A stretch of 8,008 nt of DNA from Treponema sp. (GCA_031270205.1 JAISYA010000117.1:1-8008), one strand, 5' to 3'; positions 1 to 5,249 are shown, numbered from the stretch's first letter. A program made the numbers and translations. Notes: a model not told the origin generated them from the sequence alone.

Positions 1-224
1 TGGGGGTTCGGCTCAAAGGAGTGGCTTTCCGCCCCGGGGGGAAGCAGCATGGTCAGGTTGACCCTGTCCCCGGCAATTTCCCGGACAAAATCGTAGGGCG
101 GGAAGATGGTGGTCACCACATTCAGTTTTCCCTCCATTTGTTTCACCTCCTTCCGGCCGCCGGCCGGCAGGATCGTCCCGAGGGATGCCAGTACACATAT
201 AAAAAGAACCGTTCGTTTTGTCAA
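1..224 (-). CDS. znuA: ZnuA-type zinc ABC transporter substrate-binding protein, N-terminal part
   Basis: This is the first 74 residues of a cluster A-I (ZnuA/TroA/AdcA) periplasmic metal-binding protein; the gene runs off the left edge. After a signal peptide (residues 1 to about 21, ending ILPAGG) the mature start shows the family signature VVTTIFPPYDFVREIAGD, then LLPPGAESHSFEP, whose His is the first metal ligand in this family. The start is taken as TTG at 222-224, because AGGAG (complement of 231-235) lies 6 bases upstream and no ATG precedes the signal peptide. No lipobox cysteine is seen, so it is probably secreted and periplasmic rather than lipidated. It lies downstream of a Fur/Zur repressor and a small His/Cys membrane protein on the same strand, so zinc uptake under repressor control is the natural reading. 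Manganese or another divalent metal cannot be excluded from this part alone. The permease and ATPase would be expected beyond the left edge. Confidence 0.88.
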   Translation of the reverse strand, partial: MTKRTVLFICVLASLGTILPAGGRKEVKQMEGKLNVVTTIFPPYDFVREIAGDRVNLTMLLPPGAESHSFEPNP

Positions 225-241
225 AATCAACTCCTGTAAGA

Positions 242-297
242 AAGCGGCGGCATCGCCGCTTGTGTTAAATTACCGGCCCCGCGGCAAACTGCGGGGC
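242..297. other. Two hairpins in the leader of znuA
   Basis: Two perfect inverted repeats occupy the gap between the small membrane protein gene and znuA. The first, AAGCGGCG-GCAT-CGCCGCTT, is at 242-261. The second, GCCCCGC at 276-282 with GCGGGGC at 291-297, has an 8-base loop. Neither is followed by a T tract on the minus strand, so they are not classical terminators. They may adjust mRNA stability or the relative expression of znuA. The first ends 7 bases upstream of the znuA Shine-Dalgarno. Confidence 0.45.
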
Positions 298-318
298 ATC
301 ATGAACATGAACAAGAAC

Positions 319-340
319 AAAAAACCGGAGGGACGCGGTT
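319..340 (-). terminator. Weak terminator or attenuator before znuA
   Basis: Read on the minus strand, AACCG (336-340), an 8-base loop, and CGGTT (323-327) form a short stem that runs into six T residues (319-324). It begins at the stop codon of the small membrane protein gene. The stem is only 5 bp, so termination would be partial at best, which would fit attenuation between the regulator pair and znuA. It could also be chance. Confidence 0.3.
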
Positions 341-639
341 CATTTGTTCATCTTTACCTTTAACACTACCGAACTTGCCGGGGCCGGCCACCGGGCGGCA
401 AGCCATGACACGAGGACGATCACCGGCACGGCGCCGGGAAAAAGGCCGGAGGGGAACGCGGCGTATTTAGACTGCCGGGTCAAAAGCCGGGCCCCCTGTA
501 TCAGGAGGCATACGGGGCATCCCGCGCCGTGACAGTCGTGATCCGCCCGGACCGCGGTAAAATTTTCCGAAAACAGGGCGGCTAGGACAAGGCACACGCA
601 AAGGGCGGCGCCTGCCCCAAGGCCCGGCAGCCTGTTCAT
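340..639 (-). CDS. Small His/Cys-motif membrane protein of the zinc operon
   Basis: A 99-residue protein of unknown exact function. A hydrophobic N-terminal segment (about residues 8-23) precedes a loop with the compact motif DHDCHGAGCPVC (H34, C36, H37, C41, C44), a plausible metal site. A second membrane segment spans about residues 66-82 and a short basic tail follows. Both ends of the loop being membrane-anchored suggests that the motif faces the periplasm. The ATG at 637-639 overlaps the stop of the Fur/Zur gene (ATGA), so translation is coupled. ZnuA follows downstream. I recall similar small proteins with an HDC..CPVC motif next to zinc uptake genes in other anaerobes, but cannot verify this here. 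A role as a metal chaperone, sensor or transporter accessory is inference. A longer in-frame start exists upstream but lies wholly within the Fur-family gene, so it is rejected. Confidence 0.72.
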   Translation of the reverse strand: MNRLPGLGAGAALCVCLVLAALFSENFTAVRADHDCHGAGCPVCLLIQGARLLTRQSKYAAFPSGLFPGAVPVIVLVSWLAARWPAPASSVVLKVKMNK

Positions 640-1091
640 GTCCCGCTCCCCCCGGCGGGGACGGATTTTGCCCCCGCGGAGAGGCATTTCTTGCAGGTAC
701 CGTAGAAAACGGTCCTGAGCATGTCGATCTGGAAATGATGGCTGCCGGAGAGGTGCCGCCGGACCTTTTCCAGCAAATCGCAGTCCTCGTGGATGAGGCT
801 GCCGCAGACTTCGCATTGCAGATGGAAATGTTCCCGGCACCGCCGGTCACCGCCGGCATACTGGTAACAGGCGCTCTTGCCGCCGCCCGCGGCATATTTG
901 CGGATCTTCCCCTGGGCCGCCAGTTTTTCAAGGTGCCGGTAGACGGTGGTCTGCCCGACGGCCGCCTTTTCGTCGGAAAAATGCCGTACTATCTGGTCAA
1001 CGGTCACATGGCCGCCGCCCAGGGATTGCATATAGTCAAGGATGCACTGCCCCTGCCGGGTATGATAATTTGCCGGACGCCTCTGTCCCAT
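636..1091 (-). CDS. Fur/Zur-family metal-responsive repressor
   Basis: A 151-residue protein of normal Fur-family length. The winged helix covers about residues 10-70, with the recognition-helix signature GQTTVYRHLEKL (46-57). The dimerisation and metal domain shows REHFHLQCEVCG (H88, H90, C93, C96), H101-E102, H118-H119 and a second CxxC (C133, C136). The two CxxC pairs form the structural zinc site of the family. The ATG at 1089-1091 is chosen because the N-terminus then fits the family. There is no clear Shine-Dalgarno, and the predicted promoter ends about 8 bases upstream, so the mRNA may be leaderless. The linkage to ZnuA makes Zur (zinc repressor) more likely than iron-Fur, PerR or Mur. 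An operator-like palindrome overlaps its promoter, suggesting autoregulation of the whole operon. It is coupled by ATGA to the next gene. Confidence 0.9.
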   Translation of the reverse strand: MGQRRPANYHTRQGQCILDYMQSLGGGHVTVDQIVRHFSDEKAAVGQTTVYRHLEKLAAQGKIRKYAAGGGKSACYQYAGGDRRCREHFHLQCEVCGSLIHEDCDLLEKVRRHLSGSHHFQIDMLRTVFYGTCKKCLSAGAKSVPAGGSGT

Positions 1092-1099
1092 GATGGTGT

Positions 1100-1128
1100 A
1101 CTGTATCAGATTGAGCCTTTGTTGTCAA
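1100..1128 (-). promoter_or_regulatory. Sigma-70-type promoter of the zur operon
   Basis: Read on the minus strand, a perfect TTGACA (-35, complement of 1123-1128) is separated by 17 bases from TACAGT (-10, complement of 1100-1105, 4 of 6 matches). The expected start point falls at about 1092-1094, within a few bases of the ATG at 1091, so the transcript would have almost no leader. The -35 box overlaps the end of the palindrome at 1127-1155. Confidence 0.6.
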
Positions 1129-1155
1129 TATGAAAATGAATGTTATTTTCATATT
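1127..1155. promoter_or_regulatory. Fur/Zur-box-like operator palindrome
   Basis: A perfect inverted repeat: AATATGAAAAT (1127-1137), 7-base spacer, ATTTTCATATT (1145-1155). The central 19 bases (1132-1150) match the classical Fur box GATAATGATAATCATTATC at 13 of 19 positions by my alignment. It overlaps the -35 box of the repressor gene's promoter, the position expected of an autoregulatory site. Which metal controls it cannot be told from the sequence. Confidence 0.7.
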
Positions 1156-1196
1156 CGTCGGCCAAAAAGAGGAAAAAGACGGCCTTTGCGTTAAAT

Positions 1197-1254
1197 GTCC
1201 GCCGCCACCGTGGTAACCTTTGTTCACGGGAAAACCGGTTGTTGGCGGCGTGAC
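1197..1254. other. Branched inverted repeat, possible structured RNA
   Basis: CGCCGCCA (1200-1207) pairs with TGGCGGCG (1243-1250), extended by GTC/GAC across one bulged base (1251). Inside, CCGTG (1208-1212) pairs with CACGG (1225-1229), stacking directly on the outer stem, and a self-complementary AACCGGTT (1233-1240) fills the rest. It lies in the 250-base gap between the 3' end of the TetR gene and the zur operator. It has no T tract on either strand, so it is not an ordinary terminator. No coding frame here looks real. Confidence 0.4.
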
Positions 1255-1406
1255 GCCCCTTTGGGATGAACGGAAAGACCGTCTCTGGATGCTTCCCGGA
1301 TATATGGACGGCGTAACCCGGGGCCGGGGGAGGTCCTTGAGGAGGGGAAAAGGGCATAGCGGTTATTCCCGGCAAAGATCCATGAAGATGTCTGCCGCCT
1401 GAAAAA

Positions 1407-2015
1407 TTATGCTTTTATGTTTATATTGATATTGGGGATGCCGCCGCTGATAAGGCGGGAAGGAACGGTCAGTTTGTTAAGTATCGAATTTAGTTTTTCA
1501 GCCTTTATCGGCATGCCGTTGTTAAACCAGTCGGAAATTACCTGTAAATAACCGATAAGCTGGTACTTAACTGTGTACCGGAACAACACATAGTTTTCAT
1601 GGGAAAGAATACGCTTGTAATTATCCAGCAGTAAATTCTGCCATTCTGTGAGTTTTGGGGAAAAAATATTTTCAATGCCGGGTATTTTCATGATCAATAC
1701 CAGGTCTTTACGGTGTTCAAGTAAATAGTTCAAATTAACTGTTATGACGATATCCTGTATATTGCTTTTTGAACTGGTGTCTACCATGTTGAACGAATTA
1801 GAGGTGAAACTGTCTTTAAGATATTGAATCATAACTTCATCTTTGTTTTTATAGTTACGGTAAAATGTCTGCCGCGCTATACCTGCCCTTTTTATAATGT
1901 CCGAAACGGTAATTTTATGATACGGCTGTTCCGCGATGAGGATCATGAGGGCTTCAAAAATCCATTTTCTGGTACGCTGAACCTGCCGGTTATTGTGATT
2001 TGGTTTATGCAACAT
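1407..2015 (-). CDS. TetR/AcrR-family transcriptional regulator
   Basis: A 202-residue one-component regulator. The N-terminal TetR DNA-binding domain covers about residues 15-62, with the helix-turn-helix region ITVSDIIKRAGIARQTFYRNY followed by KNKDEVM. The ligand domain ends with GYLQVISDWFNNGMPIKAEKL, which resembles the C-terminal domain type found with DhaS-like TetR proteins (TetR_C_8). The ATG at 2013-2015 has AAGGAG (complement of 2020-2025) only 4 bases upstream; the TTG at codon 2 would have better spacing. The gene is visibly AT-rich, with A/T-ending codons, in contrast to the GC-rich genes on both sides, a sign of transfer or different ancestry. It diverges from the hemerythrin gene, with an operator-like palindrome between them, so hemerythrin is the likeliest target besides itself. 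The ligand is unknown. Confidence 0.88.
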   Translation of the reverse strand: MLHKPNHNNRQVQRTRKWIFEALMILIAEQPYHKITVSDIIKRAGIARQTFYRNYKNKDEVMIQYLKDSFTSNSFNMVDTSSKSNIQDIVITVNLNYLLEHRKDLVLIMKIPGIENIFSPKLTEWQNLLLDNYKRILSHENYVLFRYTVKYQLIGYLQVISDWFNNGMPIKAEKLNSILNKLTVPSRLISGGIPNININIKA

Positions 2016-2098
2016 TTATCTCCTTTTGTCTTATAAGAGACATTTTTTCACATTTGTCCATTTTCTTCAAAGCTGGTTGACCGATTAACAAGTTTAGT

Positions 2099-2117
2099 GT
2101 ATTGATTTCAATAATAC
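2099..2117. promoter_or_regulatory. Operator-like palindrome between tetR and hemerythrin
   Basis: GTATT (2099-2103) and AATAC (2113-2117) frame an inner perfect repeat TATTGA-TT-TCAATA (2100-2113). It lies 84 bases upstream of the TetR start, in the divergent intergenic region. This is a typical size and place for a TetR operator. AT-rich DNA yields such repeats by chance, so it is a candidate only. Confidence 0.4.
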
Positions 2118-2138
2118 AAGTGTTTCACATAAGGGAAG

Positions 2139-2162
2139 CTCTGAAAACTTCAGTTTTCGGAG
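2139..2162. repeat. Hairpin of a possible dispersed repeat, copy A
   Basis: CTCTGAAAAC (2139-2148), loop TTCA, GTTTTCGGAG (2153-2162) form a 10-bp stem with one T-G pair, followed on the plus strand by GGTTTTCTT. A related hairpin with the same AAAACTTC(A/G)GTTTT core is at 7706-7734 on the other strand. On the plus strand it looks terminator-like, although no plus-strand gene ends just before it. Confidence 0.5.
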
Positions 2163-2173
2163 GTTTTCTTACC

Positions 2174-2237
2174 CCTTGGAGAAAATTGCATGCGCGTAAT
2201 TCGTTACATAATAAGGAATTAGCAATTTTTTCCAAGG
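2174..2237. repeat. Long inverted repeat in the hemerythrin leader
   Basis: A 16-base arm, CCTTGGAGAAAATTGC (2174-2189), is complementary to GCAATTTTTTCCAAGG (2222-2237) at 15 of 16 positions, and the odd pair is G-U in RNA. The 32-base loop (2190-2221) contains GTTACATAATAAGGAATT, which resembles the actual hemerythrin Shine-Dalgarno region at 2285-2303 (GTTACAGGTAATAAGGAGT). The structure ends 72 bases before the hemerythrin ATG. It may be a leader RNA structure or a small mobile-element remnant. Confidence 0.55.
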
Positions 2238-2309
2238 AACCTTCGGGAACCCATCCGGGGTTTCCAGAGTCCCATAAGATTTTGTTACAGGTAATAAGGA
2301 GTGTGAAAA

Positions 2310-2789
2310 ATGAAAAAAGACGGACTTGTAGCATGGGAAGACCGGTATTCCATGGGAATAATCTCCATTGATGAGCAGCATAAGAAATTATTCGAGATGA
2401 CGAATAGTCTCTATGATGCTTGCCTGAGAGGGGAGGAAACGGCCCGGAGATATTTCAAGGAAGTTATCCACGATGCGGTTAAATATGTACAGTTTCATTT
2501 TACCACCGAAGAACGGCTTATGGAACGGCTCAAGTTCTCCGGGCTGGCGGAACATAAAGCAGAACACACGGATTTTGTCAAGAAAGTGCTTGAGGAAGTG
2601 CAGAATTTTGAGGGCGGGAAGAATTTTGTACCTAATATGTTTGTCCGGTTCCTGCGCGAATGGATAGTACACCACATTGCCATAACCGATACAAAATATG
2701 CCGATTACATCAGGATCCTCAAGAAACAGGGAACATTATCAATGTATTTTAAATCACCTTCTCAGGCGTCTCCTATGGTGGTTAAATAG
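2310..2789 (+). CDS. Bacteriohemerythrin (O2-binding di-iron protein)
   Basis: A 159-residue single-domain hemerythrin, slightly longer than the usual 130-140 because of a C-terminal tail. All seven di-iron ligands are visible with near-canonical spacing: H24 (in DEQHKKLFEM), H63 and E67 (HFTTEE), H82 and H86 (HKAEH), and H122 and D127 (HHIAITDTKY). The protein should bind O2 reversibly in the cytoplasm. In anaerobes and microaerophiles such proteins are credited with O2 sensing, storage or scavenging. No signal peptide, membrane segment or fused signalling domain is present. The ATG at 2310 has AAGGAG at 2296-2301, 8 bases upstream. It belongs to the AT-rich island with the divergent TetR regulator, which probably controls it. 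No terminator is obvious after the stop. Confidence 0.93.
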   Translation: MKKDGLVAWEDRYSMGIISIDEQHKKLFEMTNSLYDACLRGEETARRYFKEVIHDAVKYVQFHFTTEERLMERLKFSGLAEHKAEHTDFVKKVLEEVQNFEGGKNFVPNMFVRFLREWIVHHIAITDTKYADYIRILKKQGTLSMYFKSPSQASPMVVK

Positions 2790-2820
2790 CGGTAAACGCA
2801 AGGGTGTCAGTCATCAGATT

Positions 2821-3054
2821 GATAAGAAAAAAGCGGCTGCCGCCATTCCTGGGATCGTGATCCGGGACCTTCGGGGCAGGAACCCGCCGGAATGGACCCA
2901 CATCCCCCCGGAGGCCAGGGTTGCAAGGGTTCTGGGCATCAAGGGCGCCCGGATCTACAACGGGGTCTTAGACAACCTGCCGTGGGAGGTGGAGCGCGGC
3001 GGGGAAAAGGGCCGGAGCGGCTGGAGCGAGCTGGTTTCGGAAATTATCCCGTAA
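2821..3054 (+). pseudogene. Orphan ORF fragment, C-terminal end of an unknown protein
   Basis: The frame encodes about 77 residues with a protein-like composition, including RNPPEWTHIPPEARVARVLG and a C-terminus rich in Trp and Glu ending SELVSEIIP. Its codons are GC-rich, unlike the preceding hemerythrin. I do not recognise the family. No ATG or TTG start lies between the hemerythrin stop and this stretch. The open frame continues back to an ATG at 2698 inside the hemerythrin gene, and the only internal alternative is a GTG at 2857 with a poor ribosome site. I infer a 5'-truncated gene, cut at the junction where composition flips from AT-rich to GC-rich (about 2790-2830). It ends convergently, 6 bases from the permease stop. 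It could also be a short functional gene with an unusual start, or a chance frame. Confidence 0.4.
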
Positions 3055-3060
3055 GTACAC

Positions 3061-4143
3061 TCATGAGCGTCCTCCGTTTTTCCGTTTCATAAAAATCCAG
3101 ATGAAAAACGGCCCGCCTAAAAGCGTGGTGAGGACGCCCACAGGTATCTCGCCTGAACCGATAAGCCGGACCGCTGTGTCGGCTGCTGTAAGGAGCACTG
3201 CCCCAAGGAGGGCCGAAAGGGGGGTAAGCAGGCGGTTGTCGGAACTGACGGAAAAACGCAGGAGATGGGGTACAACCAGCCCTACAAAGCCGATAATGCC
3301 GGCAACGGAAACGCAGACCGCCGTCATACACGCGCCCAGGAGGAGAAACAAAAACCGCGTCCGTTTCGCATTCAGCCCCAGGGACCGGGCTTCCCGATCT
3401 CCAAGGGAAAGGATGTTCAGGTCTCCGGAAAAGGCCGCCGCCAGGACAACTGCGGGGATAACCGTAACCGCCAGGAGGGCGGCGTCCTTCCAGTCCCGCC
3501 CCGCAAGGCTCCCCATGAGCCAGAAGACAATGGCGCTTACGTTTTCGCCGGAAAGCATTTTCAGGAAACTTAAGCCTGCCTGGAAAACCGCGCTTACGAT
3601 AATACCCGCCATGATAAGGTTTGTTGTCTCAAGCCCGCCCCTCCCTTCGGCGATGAAGATCACCACCGCAAGGGTCGCTCCCGCAAAGGCCAGGGCCGCA
3701 GGGGTTATGGGCAGACGCCACGCCAAAACGGTATTGCAGAAAATGGCAAGGGAAGCGCCGAAAGACGCGCCGCTGGATACGCCCACGGTGTAGGGGTCGG
3801 CAAGCTGATTCTGTAAAATAGCCTGAAAAATCACGCCCGATGCGCCCAGGGCCGCGCCGATGCACAGGCCGCAGAGTATCCTCGGCAGCCTGATTTCCCA
3901 AACCACCGCTGTGGCGCCTGCCGGAAACCCTGCGTAGAGCGAGCTCAGCCCGGCGATTTTCCCCGCAATAATACGGGCCGTCCAATCGGGCGGTACGCCC
4001 ATGACCCCCTGGGTCAGGGAAAAGAGCGCTGCAGCAGGAAGCGCAATAACGAGGAACGCTGTCAGCGTCCGGGCTTTCCACCGTTTTTCCTGGTACAGGG
4101 ACAGGGCGCCCCTGCCGGTGGTTGTGCGGCTCATTGTTCCCAT
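3061..4143 (-). CDS. BtuC/FecCD-family ABC transporter permease
   Basis: A 360-residue FecCD-family inner-membrane permease of the usual length, with about ten hydrophobic segments after a short basic N-terminus (residues 1-24). Family motifs are present: QNQLADPYTVGVSSGASFGAS, GIIGFVGLVVPHLLRF, and DREARSLGLN, the cytoplasmic coupling helix that contacts the ATPase. The substrate is probably a corrinoid, judged from the BtuF-like and CbiK neighbours, but haem or siderophore permeases share this fold. The first ATG (4141-4143) overlaps the upstream binding-protein gene by 13 bases. The ATG at codon 4 (4132-4134) gives an ATGA overlap and may be the true start. The ATPase normally encoded next is missing: an ATGA-coupled ATG at 3062-3064 opens a frame that stops after six codons (MSVLTG). 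Confidence 0.9.
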   Translation of the reverse strand: MGTMSRTTTGRGALSLYQEKRWKARTLTAFLVIALPAAALFSLTQGVMGVPPDWTARIIAGKIAGLSSLYAGFPAGATAVVWEIRLPRILCGLCIGAALGASGVIFQAILQNQLADPYTVGVSSGASFGASLAIFCNTVLAWRLPITPAALAFAGATLAVVIFIAEGRGGLETTNLIMAGIIVSAVFQAGLSFLKMLSGENVSAIVFWLMGSLAGRDWKDAALLAVTVIPAVVLAAAFSGDLNILSLGDREARSLGLNAKRTRFLFLLLGACMTAVCVSVAGIIGFVGLVVPHLLRFSVSSDNRLLTPLSALLGAVLLTAADTAVRLIGSGEIPVGVLTTLLGGPFFIWIFMKRKNGGRS

Positions 4144-5183
4144 TGCAGTTCCGGGTACATAAAACCAGCGAGTTCCTCAATGCCGTCCAAAAAACGGGCG
4201 GTCGGTGAAGATATAAGCCGTTCATCTATTATATAAATGCGTCCGTCGTTGACCGCTTGTACCGCCCCGTAGCCCGGACGGGCCTTTATCGACTCAATGC
4301 TGACGGTCCGGTTCATTGCGCCCCTCTGGGCTATGTAGACATCGATAGTTCCGGCTATTTCCATCACCCGTTCAAGACCGAAAGACGCCATGGAGCCTCC
4401 CTTGTAGACCGGTTCCGCATTGACAGCAGTGTTGACGCCTCCGGCGAACTCAATGGCAAGGGCGGGAAAAGAAAGCGGCGCGGCGGTCCGCATATGATTT
4501 TCAGCGGCCTCAAAAAACACCCGTTTCCGCGCGCTTTCGGGAAAGGCGGCGGTTGTGGCGCGGATCGCCTCAAGGCGCTCGTGGAATTCGGCGAGCCGCC
4601 CGGAAGCGCCGGCGCCGCAGAGGGCGGCCAGACGCCGGATGTACTCGTCAAAATCGTCAAAGACATCGGTGTACAGGGAAACCACCGTAATCCCCGCCTT
4701 TTCAAGTGCCGAAAGGTAATCAGGGTGGGCGCGGCTAATCCTCGGTACAGTAAGGACCAGATCGGGTTCCGCGGCGATCACGTATTCCGGGTCGCCGGTA
4801 TAGTCGTACACGGCCAGCGGCGCGGCTTCGGGCGGCCAGGTGCAGGTTTTGTGGCCTCCAATCACGGAAGCTCCTGCGCCGAGCCAAAAGAGATTCTCCG
4901 TATGCGCCGAATAGAGGGAAATGATGCGCTTCGCCGGTTTGTCAATAACAACGGTTCTGCCGTCATCGTCAATAAAACTGAGGGGGCTCGAACCGGCGGA
5001 AGCTGAAACCGGCGCAGCGTTTCCGGCGCCGGTTCCTTTCTCATTTTCTTTTTCATTATTGCAGGAGCAAAAAAGCGGCGTAAGGGTAATGAAGATACCC
5101 AGGACTAAGCTCCTGGGTATCTTCGTTCTGTAAGGTATGGTTTGTATGCGGGGTTCATACCAATTTATACTTCCATTGCTCAT
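4131..5183 (-). CDS. BtuF-like substrate-binding lipoprotein (probable corrinoid uptake)
   Basis: A 350-residue periplasmic binding protein of the helical-backbone type (Peripla_BP_2). Residues 26-41 form the hydrophobic part of a signal peptide ending FCSC, with C41 the probable lipidated residue. A low-complexity linker follows (about 42-66), then the domain beginning FIDDDGRTVVIDKPAKRIIS. The segment SLYSAHTENLFWLGAG resembles BtuF and the binding proteins of cobalamin transporters. AAEPDLVLTVP and the C-terminal DGIEELAGFMYPE are typical of the family. The N-terminus is odd: about 20 residues precede the basic part of the signal peptide, and this stretch is encoded by repeat-like DNA. The ATG at 5181-5183 has AAAGGGTG a few bases upstream; no better start exists before the signal peptide. 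It overlaps the permease gene. Substrate inferred from neighbours; haem or siderophore remain possible. Confidence 0.85.
   Translation of the reverse strand: MSNGSINWYEPRIQTIPYRTKIPRSLVLGIFITLTPLFCSCNNEKENEKGTGAGNAAPVSASAGSSPLSFIDDDGRTVVIDKPAKRIISLYSAHTENLFWLGAGASVIGGHKTCTWPPEAAPLAVYDYTGDPEYVIAAEPDLVLTVPRISRAHPDYLSALEKAGITVVSLYTDVFDDFDEYIRRLAALCGAGASGRLAEFHERLEAIRATTAAFPESARKRVFFEAAENHMRTAAPLSFPALAIEFAGGVNTAVNAEPVYKGGSMASFGLERVMEIAGTIDVYIAQRGAMNRTVSIESIKARPGYGAVQAVNDGRIYIIDERLISSPTARFLDGIEELAGFMYPELQWEQ
5091..5124. repeat. 14-bp perfect palindrome inside the signal-peptide coding region
   Basis: GAAGATACCCAGGA (5091-5104), 6-base loop, TCCTGGGTATCTTC (5111-5124). It encodes residues 21-31 of the BtuF-like lipoprotein, the basic-to-hydrophobic junction of its signal peptide. 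Its CCTGGGTAT core recurs at 5232-5240 at the edge of the neighbouring inverted-repeat element, so both look like parts of one repeat family. In RNA it would form a strong hairpin about 60 bases after the start codon. Confidence 0.65.
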
Positions 5184-5249
5184 TATTCACCCTTTAATTC
5201 CGATTACATTATTTCTCAGCAGGGGCAAGCCCCTGGGTATGAACCCCGC
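5148..5249. repeat. 102-bp element bounded by 14-bp inverted repeats, spanning the btuF-like start
   Basis: GCGGGGTTCATACC (5148-5161) and its exact complement (5236-5249) bound an AT-rich interior that holds the ribosome site and ATG of the binding-protein gene. Just inside the right arm is a 7-bp hairpin, CAGGGGC-AA-GCCCCTG (5220-5235). No clear target duplication flanks it. Part of the 5148 arm (CATACC, 5156-5161) can alternatively pair with GGTATG at 5134-5139. It may be a MITE-like insertion or an RNA control element. Confidence 0.55.

Noticed and set aside
735..1133. Plus-strand open frame of 132 codons opposite the Fur/Zur gene
   Set aside because: Antisense to a gene with all family motifs, and it runs through that gene's promoter.
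1106..1402. Minus-strand frame 1106-1375 and plus-strand frame 1220-1402
   Set aside because: No family resemblance or ribosome site; they cross the operator and the inverted-repeat structure.
2102..2371. Plus-strand frame of 89 codons overlapping the hemerythrin start
   Set aside because: It runs through the leader hairpins, lacks a ribosome site and overlaps hemerythrin, which has a clear one.
2900..3060. Possible decayed ATPase gene on the minus strand after the permease
   Set aside because: None of the three minus-strand frames shows a Walker A, signature or Walker B motif.
3101..3793. Long plus-strand open frame (230 codons) opposite the permease gene
   Set aside because: It is antisense to a clear FecCD permease and its Arg/Pro/Ser-rich translation is typical of a GC-rich shadow frame.
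4257..5006. Plus-strand open frame of 249 codons opposite the binding-protein gene
   Set aside because: Shadow of the well-supported BtuF-like gene; Gly/Arg-rich translation without recognisable motifs.
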